DNA of 49,796 bases. It comes from Pyronema omphalodes (Eukaryota > Ascomycota > Pezizomycetes > Pezizales > Pyronemataceae). Each line of letters begins with the position of its first letter. Within the stretch, counting starts at the first letter, position 1. The notes below the pieces were generated by a model. The model worked only from the letters and a program-made list of their open reading frames with translations. It did no database searches and had not been told where the DNA came from. Positions 19,201 through 27,764 of the stretch are shown here, in pieces. The stretch spans positions 1 to 49,796 of the forward strand of contig JAJJXM010000129.1 of assembly GCA_024516155.1 (NCBI GenBank). The letters run 5' to 3'. A program made the position numbers and the translations under genes.

Positions 19201-20249
19201 TATTCGGCGAGGTGTTGGGGAAGGCGGGTCTGTTTCCATCTCCTCCTGGCCCGGGTCATGTCTTTACGTGTCAGGCGTACCTCCTCCGTCCACCATCTCT
19301 TCGACCGCGGGGTTGGGGTGAGGGTAGGTGTTGATATCGCGGCGGCGGTTTGGATAGAGTCGCGAAGGAGGGCAGCCCATTCGTCGAGGTTCTCGGCGGA
19401 GGGGTTGGCTCGGAGGTGGGACCACCGGGGGTAGGAAGCTTCGGTGAGACGTTGCAATTCTTCGGTGAAGGTCTCCCAGTCCGTCTTGCGCCAGTTTAGT
19501 CGCGTAGTGTCGCCTGCGGTGTTGAGGTGGTCTGGGTGTAAGGAGTTGATTTGGAAACGGATCACCTCGTGGTCCGATCCCGTGGCAATGCCGTCGTCAA
19601 TAGCCCAAGAAGAAATTTCTCTCGCCATCGCCGGGGCTGCCAGAGTCAGGTCGAGGACCGAAGAGCCCGATCCGTCTCGATAGTGGTAAGTAGGAACGTC
19701 CGGGACGTTTACCAGTTGCCATTGATGGTCTTCCATCAGTTCCACCAGCACGTCTGCTCTCGCTGGTCTGCGTGCGTGGGAGTCCCACAGAGGGTGATGG
19801 GCATTGAGGTCCCCTGTGATCACGCAACGGTGGGGGAGAGTGAGGGGGGTAAGGGAGCGGGGGACGGTATATAATTTTGTTTGGGGATCTTTTTCATTAT
19901 AGATATTTAAGAGGTAAAAGGAGGGAATGAGTGTGGTGCTGACCTCGAGTACCTGGAGGTCAGGATCTCCGCTGACGTCCGGTCTTGGTGTGACTCGAAC
20001 ATGTGGGTTGAGGCGAGAGATATATGCAGCAGTGCGATTGACTTTGTGGTGGCTGCGGGGGGGAAGTAACAAAAGGAAATCTGGATGTGTGATTGCGTAC
20101 CGGGGATCTTTAACGTTAATCTCTTGTACCAGCAATATGTCTATTTTGGATCCTGCTGAGTTCAGCAGTGTTGTTAGTGCGGTGGCGCTGCGATTCGTGT
20201 TATGTGACACGATGCGAAGGGTCGCCGCTGATGAGTCGTATCTATTCAT
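16248..20249 (-). CDS. LINE ORF2: endonuclease, reverse transcriptase, RNase H
   Basis: This enzyme nicks the target DNA and copies the element RNA onto the nick. In the 1333 aa: an APE-type endonuclease at about 1-235 (SHNTN, VQEINV with Glu43, GDLNAHHP with Asp147 and Asn149, GSDHEV with His227); RT at about 500-760 (IPKPNKPDYSAIKAYRPIAL, FLDVRGAFDNV, GIPQGSPASP, catalytic YIDD at 687-690); RNase H at about 1000-1140 (YTDGS Asp1007, AELRA Glu1045, TDNQAA Asp1075, PGNDQAD Asp1127). A Cys/His cluster (CSCPLHP...LSCPHF) lies near the C-terminus. The start is the ATG overlapping the ORF1 stop (ATGAATAG), which suggests termination-reinitiation. No stop or frameshift is seen. Confidence 0.95.
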   Translation of the reverse strand: MNRYDSSAATLRIVSHNTNRSATALTTLLNSAGSKIDILLVQEINVKDPRYAITHPDFLLLLPPRSHHKVNRTAAYISRLNPHVRVTPRPDVSGDPDLQVLEVSTTLIPSFYLLNIYNEKDPQTKLYTVPRSLTPLTLPHRCVITGDLNAHHPLWDSHARRPARADVLVELMEDHQWQLVNVPDVPTYHYRDGSGSSVLDLTLAAPAMAREISSWAIDDGIATGSDHEVIRFQINSLHPDHLNTAGDTTRLNWRKTDWETFTEELQRLTEASYPRWSHLRANPSAENLDEWAALLRDSIQTAAAISTPTLTPTPRSKRWWTEEVRLTRKDMTRARRRWKQTRLPQHLAEYKQSRNAHYRKVRHAKDSTWKEYLAAVEGPDIWAAFRYTNPRRAQLTPPIKTQVGGMEKVCVDFDSKVEAFQALFPPPPAAPPTRTSRPNPQLPWKTFTPEEIRTAITTSSPKKAPGPDSITFACLRKAYDAVPKVFNALYSTLGTKGYHPRSWREATTVVIPKPNKPDYSAIKAYRPIALLNCLGKVLEKLMATRLSLMAESHDILHKDQIGGRPKRSAIDAAMALTHEVEVNAGNRFVTSALFLDVRGAFDNVSSARLLATMHSLGCPQAVISWCSSFLSDRTTALSFDGRTDSQRPIQTGIPQGSPASPILFLIYLRPLFDALQSEHPTLWTPSYIDDVALVAHGRTREQNARALEAAARTAFNWAQTNAVAFDDSKSEMLHFHKSRIDEHSEATNVHLPNGTIVTPGTQGGSKDVVRWIGIYFDRKLSFSQHVKIRLTAAARSLNALRSLVRHETGLSPSATRTLYQACVTSRSDFGSEIWWNGQKGLASTLQTQQNSALRRILNAFTSTPIVALHNEPAIPPVAVRLHRRSRKYVLRLLSLPPSHPVVRRCPSSFPVPNHFPTSICDPSEYDYPWNTTRKAPSRLVRMLRSVSQWILPDDVIEDTAHPNPTPWISSPLRIKISSLPKPEAAVEHLSLIRDLSDDKTNIIAYTDGSQLEGKTGAGYCITSGFPRQVNESIPMGTTTEVFDAELRAIHDCLEMCYKIISHNHLRRRRIHVFTDNQAAILRASRTTYGPGQELARAIHDIASSLRSKDTSVTLHWVPGHTDIPGNDQADLLAKTATTLTPPSSLPVSLSWIHRQIHDQYIQDWTTWYSSAPKLKTYDAPHRRRLDHAYTALPRKLSTAILGLRTGHGYFLDCLAHPPTAQYPSRSCSCPLHPPQSPKHLILSCPHFTSQRTELRRTLKIPRRRHLTLPAILHTTAGTKALSAMISETKIATAEWAHARLSKLPAEEDTSATLTTDWGTLLDLTDEHAVTSNN
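20242..20249 (-). promoter_or_regulatory. ORF1 stop / ORF2 start overlap ATGAATAG
   Basis: ATG of ORF2 (20249-20247) and TAG of ORF1 (20244-20242) overlap in 8 nt. The same 8 nt occur in the second LINE at 38369-38376. Such overlaps allow a terminating ribosome to restart. Confidence 0.75.
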
Positions 20250-22152
20250 CAGTGGTCATGGTGGTGTCGGCGATGGGGTTTATTTCGGCGGGGATGGCGT
20301 CAAGGGGTGTTGTCTCCGGGCGGGTCTTCTGCCAGGCTTCCCTGACGACGTTCACTTTGACGGGGCAGCGGGTGCTGTATGCGGCGTGGTGGACGTCTGT
20401 GTGGCCAGCGGCGACGCAATTTGCACACTTGTAGAGGGTGTGTTGACATTTGCGGCCCTGGATTGTGGGACACTGGCTGCATTGGTGATATTCGGTGGGG
20501 TGAGGGGCGGCGCATATCGCGCAAGCGGGGCCATTGTCAGCTGGGCAGATTGCGTGATGATGTCCAAATTTCTGGCACCTGCGGCATTGGTCAACGGAAC
20601 GGGCGGTGAAGAATTCTGTCACCTTGCGTTGTTCGAATAATACTGTCACCTTTGTTCTCTTGAGGAGGTTGTATTCCTCGCTGGACTTCAGTGCGATCAT
20701 CACACTGGAGGCGGTCTTACCAACACGCTTGTCCGGGTGAGAGATGTACCTTGGGGGTTGTGTCAGGCGTACGTTGTGGTTCGTCTCGATTTCTTGCTGC
20801 AATTTTTGCATACCCTCGGCGGTGTCCTCGTAGTAGTCCGTGGGGATTCCGTGGACTGCCAACTTATACCATTTTTCGTTAAGTCGGGGGGGCAAGAGGT
20901 CGGGGTGGACTGTGCAGGCAGCGGCGTGGATAACTGAGAGGTGGGGGGTGAGATCGGTAATGGATGTGTTCGGGGAGGGGGTAAGCATGAGGCTTCCTGC
21001 CATATTTTTCCTAACCGTCATGATGTTTCCTTCCACCTTCGCCTTGCGTAGGGCTTCGTTGATGGCTAATCCAATGGCGGCCTTAGAGCTATCGGGCAGT
21101 GCACGGGGCTCAGGGCAGGGGATCACAATGTCTTGGACGCGGGGGGGGTTCTTGCGTTGGGGGTTGGGTTTGGTGGTCTTAGGGGGGGTCTTTGATGGGG
21201 CAGCGGCTTTCTCTTTGAACAACTTGGTGGCCGCGGGTATTGGTCCTTGCCACGGTTCGTCCGCCTGGGGTGGGGGAGGGGGTAGGTGAGGGGGAGGAGT
21301 GAGCTCGTTCTTCCGGAGTTCAGCTTCGGCGTTCAGGCACCTCTGCTTCCAGTACTCGGCTTCGCTGAGGCGGGGGGCATGTTTGGAGGGTAAATCGAGA
21401 GGGGCGTTAACGGGTTGGGTATCTGGGCTGGTGGTCTCGAGGGGGGTGGAGGATGCGGAGACGGGGGTGGGGGACACGGCGGTAGCTGTTCCTTTCGGTA
21501 GGAGGGACGGGGCGAGGAGTTGGACGGCATCGTAGATGGATTGGAGGAGGGACTGGTTCTTGTTGATTGTCTTGAACGCTTTGTTGATTCTGTCGTTCGT
21601 TGTCTGGTCGGCGTGACGAAACATGTCCGCGGTGGTGGCAAGATTGTGGTGGAGGACGTCGATGGATTGAGCGAGGTCGGCGTTGCTGGGAGGTGTGGCG
21701 TTGATCGGAGCGATGTCGGGGTGGAGTCGTTTGACGTTTGCAGGGACGGGGGTGGAGTCTTCGGCGATATGGGTGATAGTATGGGCAGTGGAGGCGGCGG
21801 GGCGTTTTTTCTGTTTTCCGGTGGTTTGTTGGATGGAGTATTTGGGGTCATTGTTGCTCAGTTGGTCGGGGGTGTCGGAGTTTACAGGGAGGGGTTTTTT
21901 GTTGTGGGGTGTTTTGGGTGGGGCGTTGGTGGTGTTGCGAGAAGTTGGCGTTGGGGAGCTGTCTCGGGGAGACGCGTCGTCGTCGCTTGAATCCTCGCTG
22001 ACGTCAGAGCACGTGTCTACGTGCATCTCATTGTCGGACGCGTCGGACTCGTGCGGCTCTGCGTTAGCGCGTTTTTCTTTCGCGAGCGCTCGAGGGGGCG
22101 CTTTGTCGGGGGGGAGGGGCTGTTTCTCAACAGCGGAGGATCGGGTGGGCAT
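20242..22152 (-). CDS. LINE ORF1: RNA-binding Gag-like protein
   Basis: This 636-aa protein should coat the LINE RNA. It has an acidic and Pro/Thr-rich N-terminal half; a helical stretch near 160-215; an RRM-like middle at about 370-510 (starting near IMTVRKN, with WYKLAVHGIPTDYY); and three CCHC/CCHH-type clusters at about 523-596 (CRRCQKFGHHHAIC, CAICAAPHPTEYHQC, CANC...H...C). This layout is usual for Tad/Jockey/I-type ORF1. The ATG at 22152 gives the full length, and the last bases overlap the ORF2 start by 8 nt. Confidence 0.92.
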   Translation of the reverse strand: MPTRSSAVEKQPLPPDKAPPRALAKEKRANAEPHESDASDNEMHVDTCSDVSEDSSDDDASPRDSSPTPTSRNTTNAPPKTPHNKKPLPVNSDTPDQLSNNDPKYSIQQTTGKQKKRPAASTAHTITHIAEDSTPVPANVKRLHPDIAPINATPPSNADLAQSIDVLHHNLATTADMFRHADQTTNDRINKAFKTINKNQSLLQSIYDAVQLLAPSLLPKGTATAVSPTPVSASSTPLETTSPDTQPVNAPLDLPSKHAPRLSEAEYWKQRCLNAEAELRKNELTPPPHLPPPPPQADEPWQGPIPAATKLFKEKAAAPSKTPPKTTKPNPQRKNPPRVQDIVIPCPEPRALPDSSKAAIGLAINEALRKAKVEGNIMTVRKNMAGSLMLTPSPNTSITDLTPHLSVIHAAACTVHPDLLPPRLNEKWYKLAVHGIPTDYYEDTAEGMQKLQQEIETNHNVRLTQPPRYISHPDKRVGKTASSVMIALKSSEEYNLLKRTKVTVLFEQRKVTEFFTARSVDQCRRCQKFGHHHAICPADNGPACAICAAPHPTEYHQCSQCPTIQGRKCQHTLYKCANCVAAGHTDVHHAAYSTRCPVKVNVVREAWQKTRPETTPLDAIPAEINPIADTTMTTDE

Positions 22153-22451
22153 CGGAAGTTCGGAATAAGTTGTTTCTGCGGTAGCGACAAGGAATCCGCG
22201 ATTGAAATGATGGTTGTTGATGTGGGTCGAGGGTGGTGTTGATGGAACCGGTTCGCGGGGCTTTTCTCAGGGGCCCGAAAACTCTTTTTCGATGAAAACT
22301 CAACGAAAAAGAGAGGGCCTGATCTGGAAATGCTGCGAATAGGTAATTCGGGGCTGCCGAACAATAATCCGCGATAAAATCTTGCGATTTCGGCGTGGTT
22401 GTTGAAAAGGCAGGGGGGGGGTCGCTCTTTGCTGGGTGGTGTGTCGCTTTT
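22153..22451 (-). other. LINE 5' UTR
   Basis: This is 299 bp without a gene. On the element strand it starts with 14 nt (22451-22438) not shared with the second LINE copy; from 22437 on the two copies align. It contains an inverted-repeat-like stretch around 22275-22320 (GAAAACTCTTTTTCG and nearby complements). An internal promoter would be expected here, but I cannot point to one. Confidence 0.7.
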
Positions 22452-22465
22452 CTTACGCTGCCATG
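22452..22465. repeat. Target-site duplication of the LINE, right (CTTACGCTGCCATG)
   Basis: It is an exact partner of 15423-15436. Gypsy copy C coding sequence resumes directly after it. Confidence 0.93.
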
Positions 22466-24203
22466 GGATCGCTGCGGGACGTGCAGTATGACTCCGTTCA
22501 GGTGCCCTTATCCCCGGGTTCAGCCAACTCTCAACGGCAGGAACCGACCCCGCGTTCGGTTAGTGATGTTGTTCCGGTCGAATATCACGACTTCTTGCAC
22601 GTATTCGATAAGGAAGAAGTGTCGGGACGACCCCCACACCGCCATCAGGACCATCGGATTCCGTTGGTGAAGGTAGAGGTTCCACCATTCGAACCCCTTC
22701 GAGCATCGGACGAGGGAAGGCTGACGACGTTGAAGGATTACTTGGACACGAGTCTGGAGAAGGGATGGATACGCCGCTCAACATCACCGGCGGGGGCCCC
22801 GATACATTTTGTAAAAAAGAAGGATGGCACACTGAGACTCTGTGTGGACTATCGGGGACTTAACGAAATCACAGTGAAGGATAGAACAGCTCTCCCGTTG
22901 ATAGGGGAAGCGTTGGTTCGCCTATCCAACGCAAAAATATACACGAAACTCGACGTGCGCCACGCCTATCATAACCTGCGAATCGCAAAGGGGGACGAAT
23001 GGAAGACTGCTTTTCGGACGAAATACGGTCTTTTTGAGTATTTGGTCAGCCATTCGGTCTTACCAACGCTCCAGCATCCTCCCAGAGGTGGATGAACGAG
23101 GTCCTCAGCGACTATCTAGACATCTTCTGTCTGGCATATCTTGACGACATCCTCATCTACTCGGATGATCTGCATGAACACCAACAACATGTAAGCAAGG
23201 TTTTGGAATGGGTGGATAAGGTGAAGCTGAGGCTCAAGGCCTCAAAATGCGAGTTTCACACCACGGAGACGGAGTACTTGGGATATATCATATCACCAAG
23301 TGGGGTTACGGATGGATCAGGAAAAGGGAAAAGCAGTGGCAGAATGGAGGGAACCAACAAACGTGAAGGGAATCCAGAGTTTCATAGGGTTCGCCAACTT
23401 CTATAGGAGGTTTATCCGGGATTTTAGCAAAATAACGGCGCCTCTTACAAAACTGACGAGGAAGGATGTAACATGGAGATGGGACGACGCGGCTAAAGCA
23501 GCATTCGAACAACTGAAACGGGCAATGATTTCTGAACCAATCCTACGACATTTCGACCCCAGAAAACCCTTAACCCTGGAGACAGATGCGTCGGACTACG
23601 CCATCGGTGCAGTTTGCTCACAGCCAGACGACCAGGGCATTCAACATCCAGTGGGATATTTCTCGCGCAAACTAAAAGACCCAGAACTAAATTATGATAT
23701 ACACGATAAAGAACTTCTCGCCATAGTTGAAGGGCTAAATAAATGGGGTACCTACTGCAAGAATACTCGACACAAAATTACTATATTAACGGATCATAAA
23801 AATTTGGAATATTGGACGACAAAACAAGACCTAAACCTACAACAGGCAAGGTGGGCTGAAATGTTGGCGAACTACGACTTCGCAAAAACGTATCGACCCG
23901 GCAAACTTGCGGGAAAGCCCGACATCCTATCGAGAGAATCAGGAGATTCTCCTTGGGAAGGGGAGCTTGAACACCGGCAGAACAGGGAACGAGTCCTTTT
24001 GCCGCCGCAGACCTTCTGGATCAACTCTGCCGAGGTCATGGAAATACGGGTCGACGAGGAACTGTTAAGAGAAATTAAACAGAAGGCAAGGGAGGATCAG
24101 GAGCCACCCAGAGACCGACGGGCAGACGGAACGCACGAACGCTACCCTCGAACAGTACCTGCGGGCGTACTGCAATTACCAGCAGGACGACTGGGAAAAA
24201 CTA
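22466..24203 (+). pseudogene. pol: Pol of copy C: RT and RNase H, then integrase deletion
   Basis: It continues the copy C pol after the LINE. RT has LRLCVDYRGLN, then a 1-nt deletion near 23046 shifts the frame through the catalytic YLDD region (23092-23300). A 1-nt insertion near 23303 restores it. RNase H follows intact (LETDASDYAIGAV, DKELLAIVEG, LTDHKNLEYW). After REDQE (about 24103) the text jumps to the TDGQTER region, a deletion of about 640 bp compared with copy B. This removes the HHCC finger and the first two catalytic Asp of integrase. The half-LINE interrupts at 24218. Confidence 0.87.
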
Positions 24204-24217
24204 CTCCCAATGGCGGG
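24204..24217. repeat. Target-site duplication of the half-LINE, left (CTCCCAATGGCGGG)
   Basis: This 14-bp direct repeat recurs at 26122-26135; both lie in the integrase sequence of copy C. Confidence 0.92.
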
Positions 24218-24548
24218 TTTGTTTGTTTGTTCTCTCATTACTTGTTTGCAACCCGAAGGTTATGACAAGGGACAGATAAATACAAAAGAGAAGAAGAAAG
24301 AAATGTAAAAGCAAAAACCCAGTCTCCACCTCTACCAGTCTCCTCCTCTTGATCGTTGTGGTTGTGGGGTCTGTCCCCACTGTTACTACGGGGGTTTCTT
24401 GTCCAAGCGCGTCTGATGTTCCAAGTGCCCTGCTTGCACAGAGGCCGCCTCGCCGGGCTCCTCCCTTTCCTCCTCCCTTCCCCTCCCATTTTTAACCATT
24501 TGTCCTCCTTTATTTCCTCCACAAAGCAAAAACGAAACCAAAGCAAAG
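24218..24548 (-). other. Half-LINE 3' UTR and AAAC tail
   Basis: No gene. Homology to the full LINE's 3' UTR is visible in blocks, but the terminal repeat unit is AAAC rather than AATA. Confidence 0.75.
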
Positions 24549-26054
24549 TTAAACAGCCTCCGGGCCATCCGTGCCCCCGCTCTCCTCCCCTCTCTCACCT
24601 CCTCCGCCGGTGTCTCCTGACTCTTTGCCCTTTGAGACACCCGGGCCTGCCCTGCCCCTCTTCTCCTCCCCTCTCTCCCCTTCTCCTTCCTTCTTCCTCA
24701 GTCTTCTCGCTGCTCCCCCTCGCCTCTCTCCCCTTCTTGTCGGTGGTGTTGTCAGTCCAAGATTGCCATTCCCAAGCACAATCTGGACGTTGATGCCTCC
24801 GCTCTTGACGACTTCTGCCCAAGTCTTCTTTGCAGAGGAGGTTGTCGTTCTGGGTTGGTGGGTATTCTTTCCCCGGCCACCATTCTTTGTTGTAGGGGTC
24901 TTGCTGGGTGGCGCTGCCGTAGGTGTCGTCTCCTTCGCTTTCTGCTTCTTCCTCTGTGTAGCCTTCGCCTCCACAGTCTTCCATCCGTTCGTCTCAGCAG
25001 GGGCAGTGCTTGGGGCGTCGGGTAGAGGTGTGTCCTGAGCAGATGAACTGTCAGGGTGAGGTTCCGGTGTCGCTTCGGTCGACGTGATCGCGAGGAGAGG
25101 GAGGGGGGACATAGGCTTGAGGGCATCAAGCTTGTCCTGGGCGGCGGTAGTCGCATGTTTCGAGTGCATCAGGCTTCGCACCGGTGATGCCGCTCTCGGT
25201 TTGTGGTTCACCGGTCTTCTGTTTGTCGGTGAGGTGGGTTCGGTGTTCTGGTCGCTTCCCCTTCGCTTTCTCTTGCCAGGAGGGTTGCGAACAGCGTCCA
25301 GGACATCCTGAATGTCATGTTGGACTACGGACAGTTGCATAGTCATCTCTTCCATCGCTGAGGAAGAGGCCGTGAGGTTCGGTGAGGGGGGCGCCGAAAT
25401 GACTTGTTGCTGTTCGTCGATTTTCTTCGTCAGGGCGTCCACAGCAGCCTTGAGAGCTGCTGTTTCTGCCTGTGTAGAGTCGTAGGCTGCGCACAGCTTT
25501 GTGTTGTCGTCGGTCAGAATGTTGAATTTCGTCATCATGACGTCGAATCTGAGGCGCATCGCATCGCTGTTGTTGCGTATGGTGTCATCGAGGGTATTGA
25601 AGCGGCGCTGTGTGTCCTGGTGGATCTGTTGTATCCCCAGGAAGCTGGCTCCAGTGACTTCGGGGTAGTTGTCATAAAACAGTTGGTCAAGGGAGGCATA
25701 ATTGTCATCAACCAGGGCTGCCTGATCAATGGCAGATACAATTTTGCGCCGGTATGTACTGAACCGGCTTTGGTCAGTTGTCGCTTGTTGCTGGTGTGTT
25801 GAAGCCGAAGGAACTGGTGATCCTGCCAAGACCACGCTCTGGAAGGGTTTTCCAGCGAAGTTTCCATCAACTTCATCAACTTTTCCATCTCTTCCATCGA
25901 AAGTAGGATTAGATCCATCATGAGGAAGGTCGGCTAGAACATTGTACGCGTTTCCGGACCGTTTCGATCGTTGGGCGTTGTTCTGTCGTTGTTTTGGCGA
26001 CATTTCGTGAGGTGGGGTCAGCCAAAACTCGTGAAAACTCTGATTTTGCGACAA
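24549..26054 (-). CDS. ORF1-like protein of the half-LINE (501 aa)
   Basis: I read it as an RNA-binding LINE ORF1 relative. It has a Ser/Thr/Gln-rich N-terminus, a coiled-coil-like middle (about 120-245; TQRRFNTLDDTIR through DALTKKIDEQQ), a basic patch GKRKRRG near 290, and the motif KTWAEVVKSGG near 415-425, which is common in LINE ORF1 proteins. No CCHC knuckles are seen. The last ~60 residues are a Glu/Arg/Gly-rich tail read from the purine-rich strand and may be accidental sequence up to a chance stop. The frame has no stops and starts at ATG 26054. Confidence 0.72.
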   Translation of the reverse strand: MSQNQSFHEFWLTPPHEMSPKQRQNNAQRSKRSGNAYNVLADLPHDGSNPTFDGRDGKVDEVDGNFAGKPFQSVVLAGSPVPSASTHQQQATTDQSRFSTYRRKIVSAIDQAALVDDNYASLDQLFYDNYPEVTGASFLGIQQIHQDTQRRFNTLDDTIRNNSDAMRLRFDVMMTKFNILTDDNTKLCAAYDSTQAETAALKAAVDALTKKIDEQQQVISAPPSPNLTASSSAMEEMTMQLSVVQHDIQDVLDAVRNPPGKRKRRGSDQNTEPTSPTNRRPVNHKPRAASPVRSLMHSKHATTAAQDKLDALKPMSPLPLLAITSTEATPEPHPDSSSAQDTPLPDAPSTAPAETNGWKTVEAKATQRKKQKAKETTPTAAPPSKTPTTKNGGRGKNTHQPRTTTSSAKKTWAEVVKSGGINVQIVLGNGNLGLTTPPTRRGERRGGAARRLRKKEGEGERGEEKRGRAGPGVSKGKESGDTGGGGERGEESGGTDGPEAV

Positions 26055-26121
26055 AAGTCAACAAAAACAACGTAGAATTCCCTGAAATTTCAGAGAATAA
26101 CGTAGCAGAGTGCTGCGAATC

Positions 26122-26135
26122 CTCCCAATGGCGGG
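26122..26135. repeat. Target-site duplication of the half-LINE, right
   Basis: It is an exact 14-bp partner of 24204-24217, after which the integrase sequence of copy C continues. Confidence 0.92.
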
Positions 26136-26819
26136 GTTTTGCTGTAACAACACTCAATCCGAGACAACGAAGGTTACCCCATTTTTCGCGAATTATGGGT
26201 ATCATCCGCGGTTTGCACCCAGCCTGGGAAGAATAGAAGGAGGATTCCCAGAGGTGGCGGAATACGTCCCAGCCCTCACCAACCTCCACCGGGAACCACA
26301 GGCAGAAATCGGATATGCACAGTCTGCCCAGGCAGAACAGGCAAATCGGAAGAGACACCCGGATCCCGTACTCAGGGAGGGGGATAGGGTGTGGTTGCGG
26401 AGGAGAAATGTGAAAACAACTCGCCCATCCAGCAAGTTGGATTACAAGCTGATGGGACCATAGACCATCCTGGAGCGCGTGGGAACAAGAGGGTATAAGT
26501 TGGACCTCCCGCCAGTGTGAAAATACACCCCGTATTCCACATCTCATTGCTTGAGCTGGCTCAACCTATTCTTACACCGATCCCTGGGCACGTCCGACCT
26601 CCTCCCCCACCAATTATTATTGAAGACGAAGCGGAATGGGAAGTGGAGGAGATAGTTGATTCCCGCTACCATCGAAACAGACTCCAGTATCGTGTACAGT
26701 GGGCGGGATTCCCTGACCCCGACCGGACCTGGTACCCATCGGAGAACTTCACGAATTCCCCCGACGCTATCCGACGATTTCACACAACCTACCCAAGAAA
26801 ACCAGCCCCAAGGTTGTAA
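26136..26819 (+). pseudogene. pol: Integrase C-terminus and chromodomain of copy C
   Basis: It continues after the half-LINE with NNTQSETTKVTPF and the region before the chromodomain. TAG at 26461-26463 replaces a Tyr codon, and a base is missing near 26509. The final frame (26517-26819) holds the chromodomain (EEIVDSRYH, LQYRVQWAGF, WYPSENF) and ends RKPAPRL. The stop is followed 5 nt later by the ATG of the third ORF. Confidence 0.87.
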
Positions 26820-26824
26820 GAACA

Positions 26825-27764
26825 ATGGCCAGCCCCATAAACCCCGAGAACGACCAACACTCCGGCGGCTGGTACCGCCAGTACGCCCCACCACCGATGA
26901 CCACGTATCCCCCACACGATGCCCAACACTGGACCTTTTGTTACGACGACTACTGCGCCACACATCGACAATCGAAAGAGAACCACAACCATTTTCCAAC
27001 CGGTGGACGGGAAGGAACCAACGAATGTAACTGCGGACGGATGCACGATCCCGAGTTAAAGGCTGTGATCTGGAGGAAACATCTGGATGTTCGGAAGGCC
27101 TGTCGGGCCCGGCAGCGGGGAAAGAGGGTCTGCTACGACTGCGGGTTTCTGGTTAACATGGACGGCCATGGAGCCAGATGCGGCGCCACGGTGCCAGCCC
27201 GCTCCTCAACAACTCCCGGCCTGACACCGGATGAACCAACTCCCGTCCCGGAGAGGGACAAACAACACCCCAACGGGGAACAGCCACCAACAGCACCCGA
27301 GCTGGCCTCGGAAACCTCGAGCGAGACTTTGATGGAGAAGAGGTACGTCCCTGTCTACCTCATGTCCCCGAACAGGGACCCCGAACGACTGACCGATAAA
27401 CCTCTCCTTTGACGGACCACCCACTGGAAACGAAGAAGCACCACCGCCGAACCACACCCCACCGCCATTCGAGGGGTCCTCTTTGCCGGAGCACTCCAGC
27501 ACTGGGTTCGGAGGAGACTCTCCCCGCCGCCAACGACTATCCGGCAGATGCCGCTGCCAGAACCGCAACCACCGTCGTCAGCGACAGCCCCGCCCTCGTC
27601 CCCATGGGGAACCCCGGACAAGCCTCGTCGGAGTCTCGGCCTGGAGGGGGGAGCTACTGTCACGAACTGCTAAAGATATGCTTCTGGGAGGAATTGTAAG
27701 CACAGCCGGGCCGTGGTTCGTGGGTGTGACACTAGGGATGGCGTACGTCACTGTTAGGGTTTAG
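26825..27764 (+). pseudogene. Third ORF of family 2, copy C, one frameshift
   Basis: ATG at 26825 (AACAATGG) begins a frame of 195 codons containing the full Cys/His set: WTFCYDDYCATH, CNCGRMH, CRARQRGKRVCYDCGF. An extra base near 27397 ends this frame at 27412. The Arg-rich and hydrophobic C-terminal part continues in the next frame (27483-27764) and ends VTVRV, the same as in copy B. The C-terminal ~36 codons lie in the LTR that starts at 27658. Function unknown; see the copy B entry at 5643-6581. Confidence 0.68.

Larger units (their letters stand above)
15437..22451 (-). mobile_element. Complete Tad1-like LINE, both ORFs intact (7015 bp)
   Basis: On the minus strand: a short 5' UTR, ORF1 (636 aa), ORF2 (1333 aa: endonuclease, RT, RNase H), a ~0.8-kb 3' UTR and an (AATA)n tail at 15437-15457. 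It is flanked by a 14-bp duplication and inserted in the PR-RT linker of gypsy copy C. ORF1, RT, RNase H and C-terminal zinc-like features together resemble the fungal Tad1 clade. Neither ORF has a stop, so this copy may be able to move. The second copy at 33566-40576 has ORFs of identical length. Confidence 0.95.
24218..26121 (-). mobile_element. Half-LINE: non-autonomous LINE with ORF1 only (1904 bp)
   Basis: It is bounded by a 14-bp duplication. On the minus strand it has a 5' UTR, one 501-aa ORF1-like frame, a 3' UTR and an (AAAC)n tail (24218-24230). The last ~330 bp aligns with the 3' UTR of the full LINE (shared CCACAAAGCAAAAAC, CCTCGCCGGG and TTCCCCTCCC blocks on the plus strand). The 5' UTR also resembles the LINE's (GAAAACTC blocks, TGCTGCGAAT). 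There is no RT or endonuclease. It is probably mobilised by LINE ORF2 in trans. Confidence 0.88.

Noticed and set aside
20168..20640. Plus-strand frames opposite LINE ORF1
   Set aside because: They are antisense shadows of the zinc-cluster region and are matched by the same shadows in the second LINE copy.
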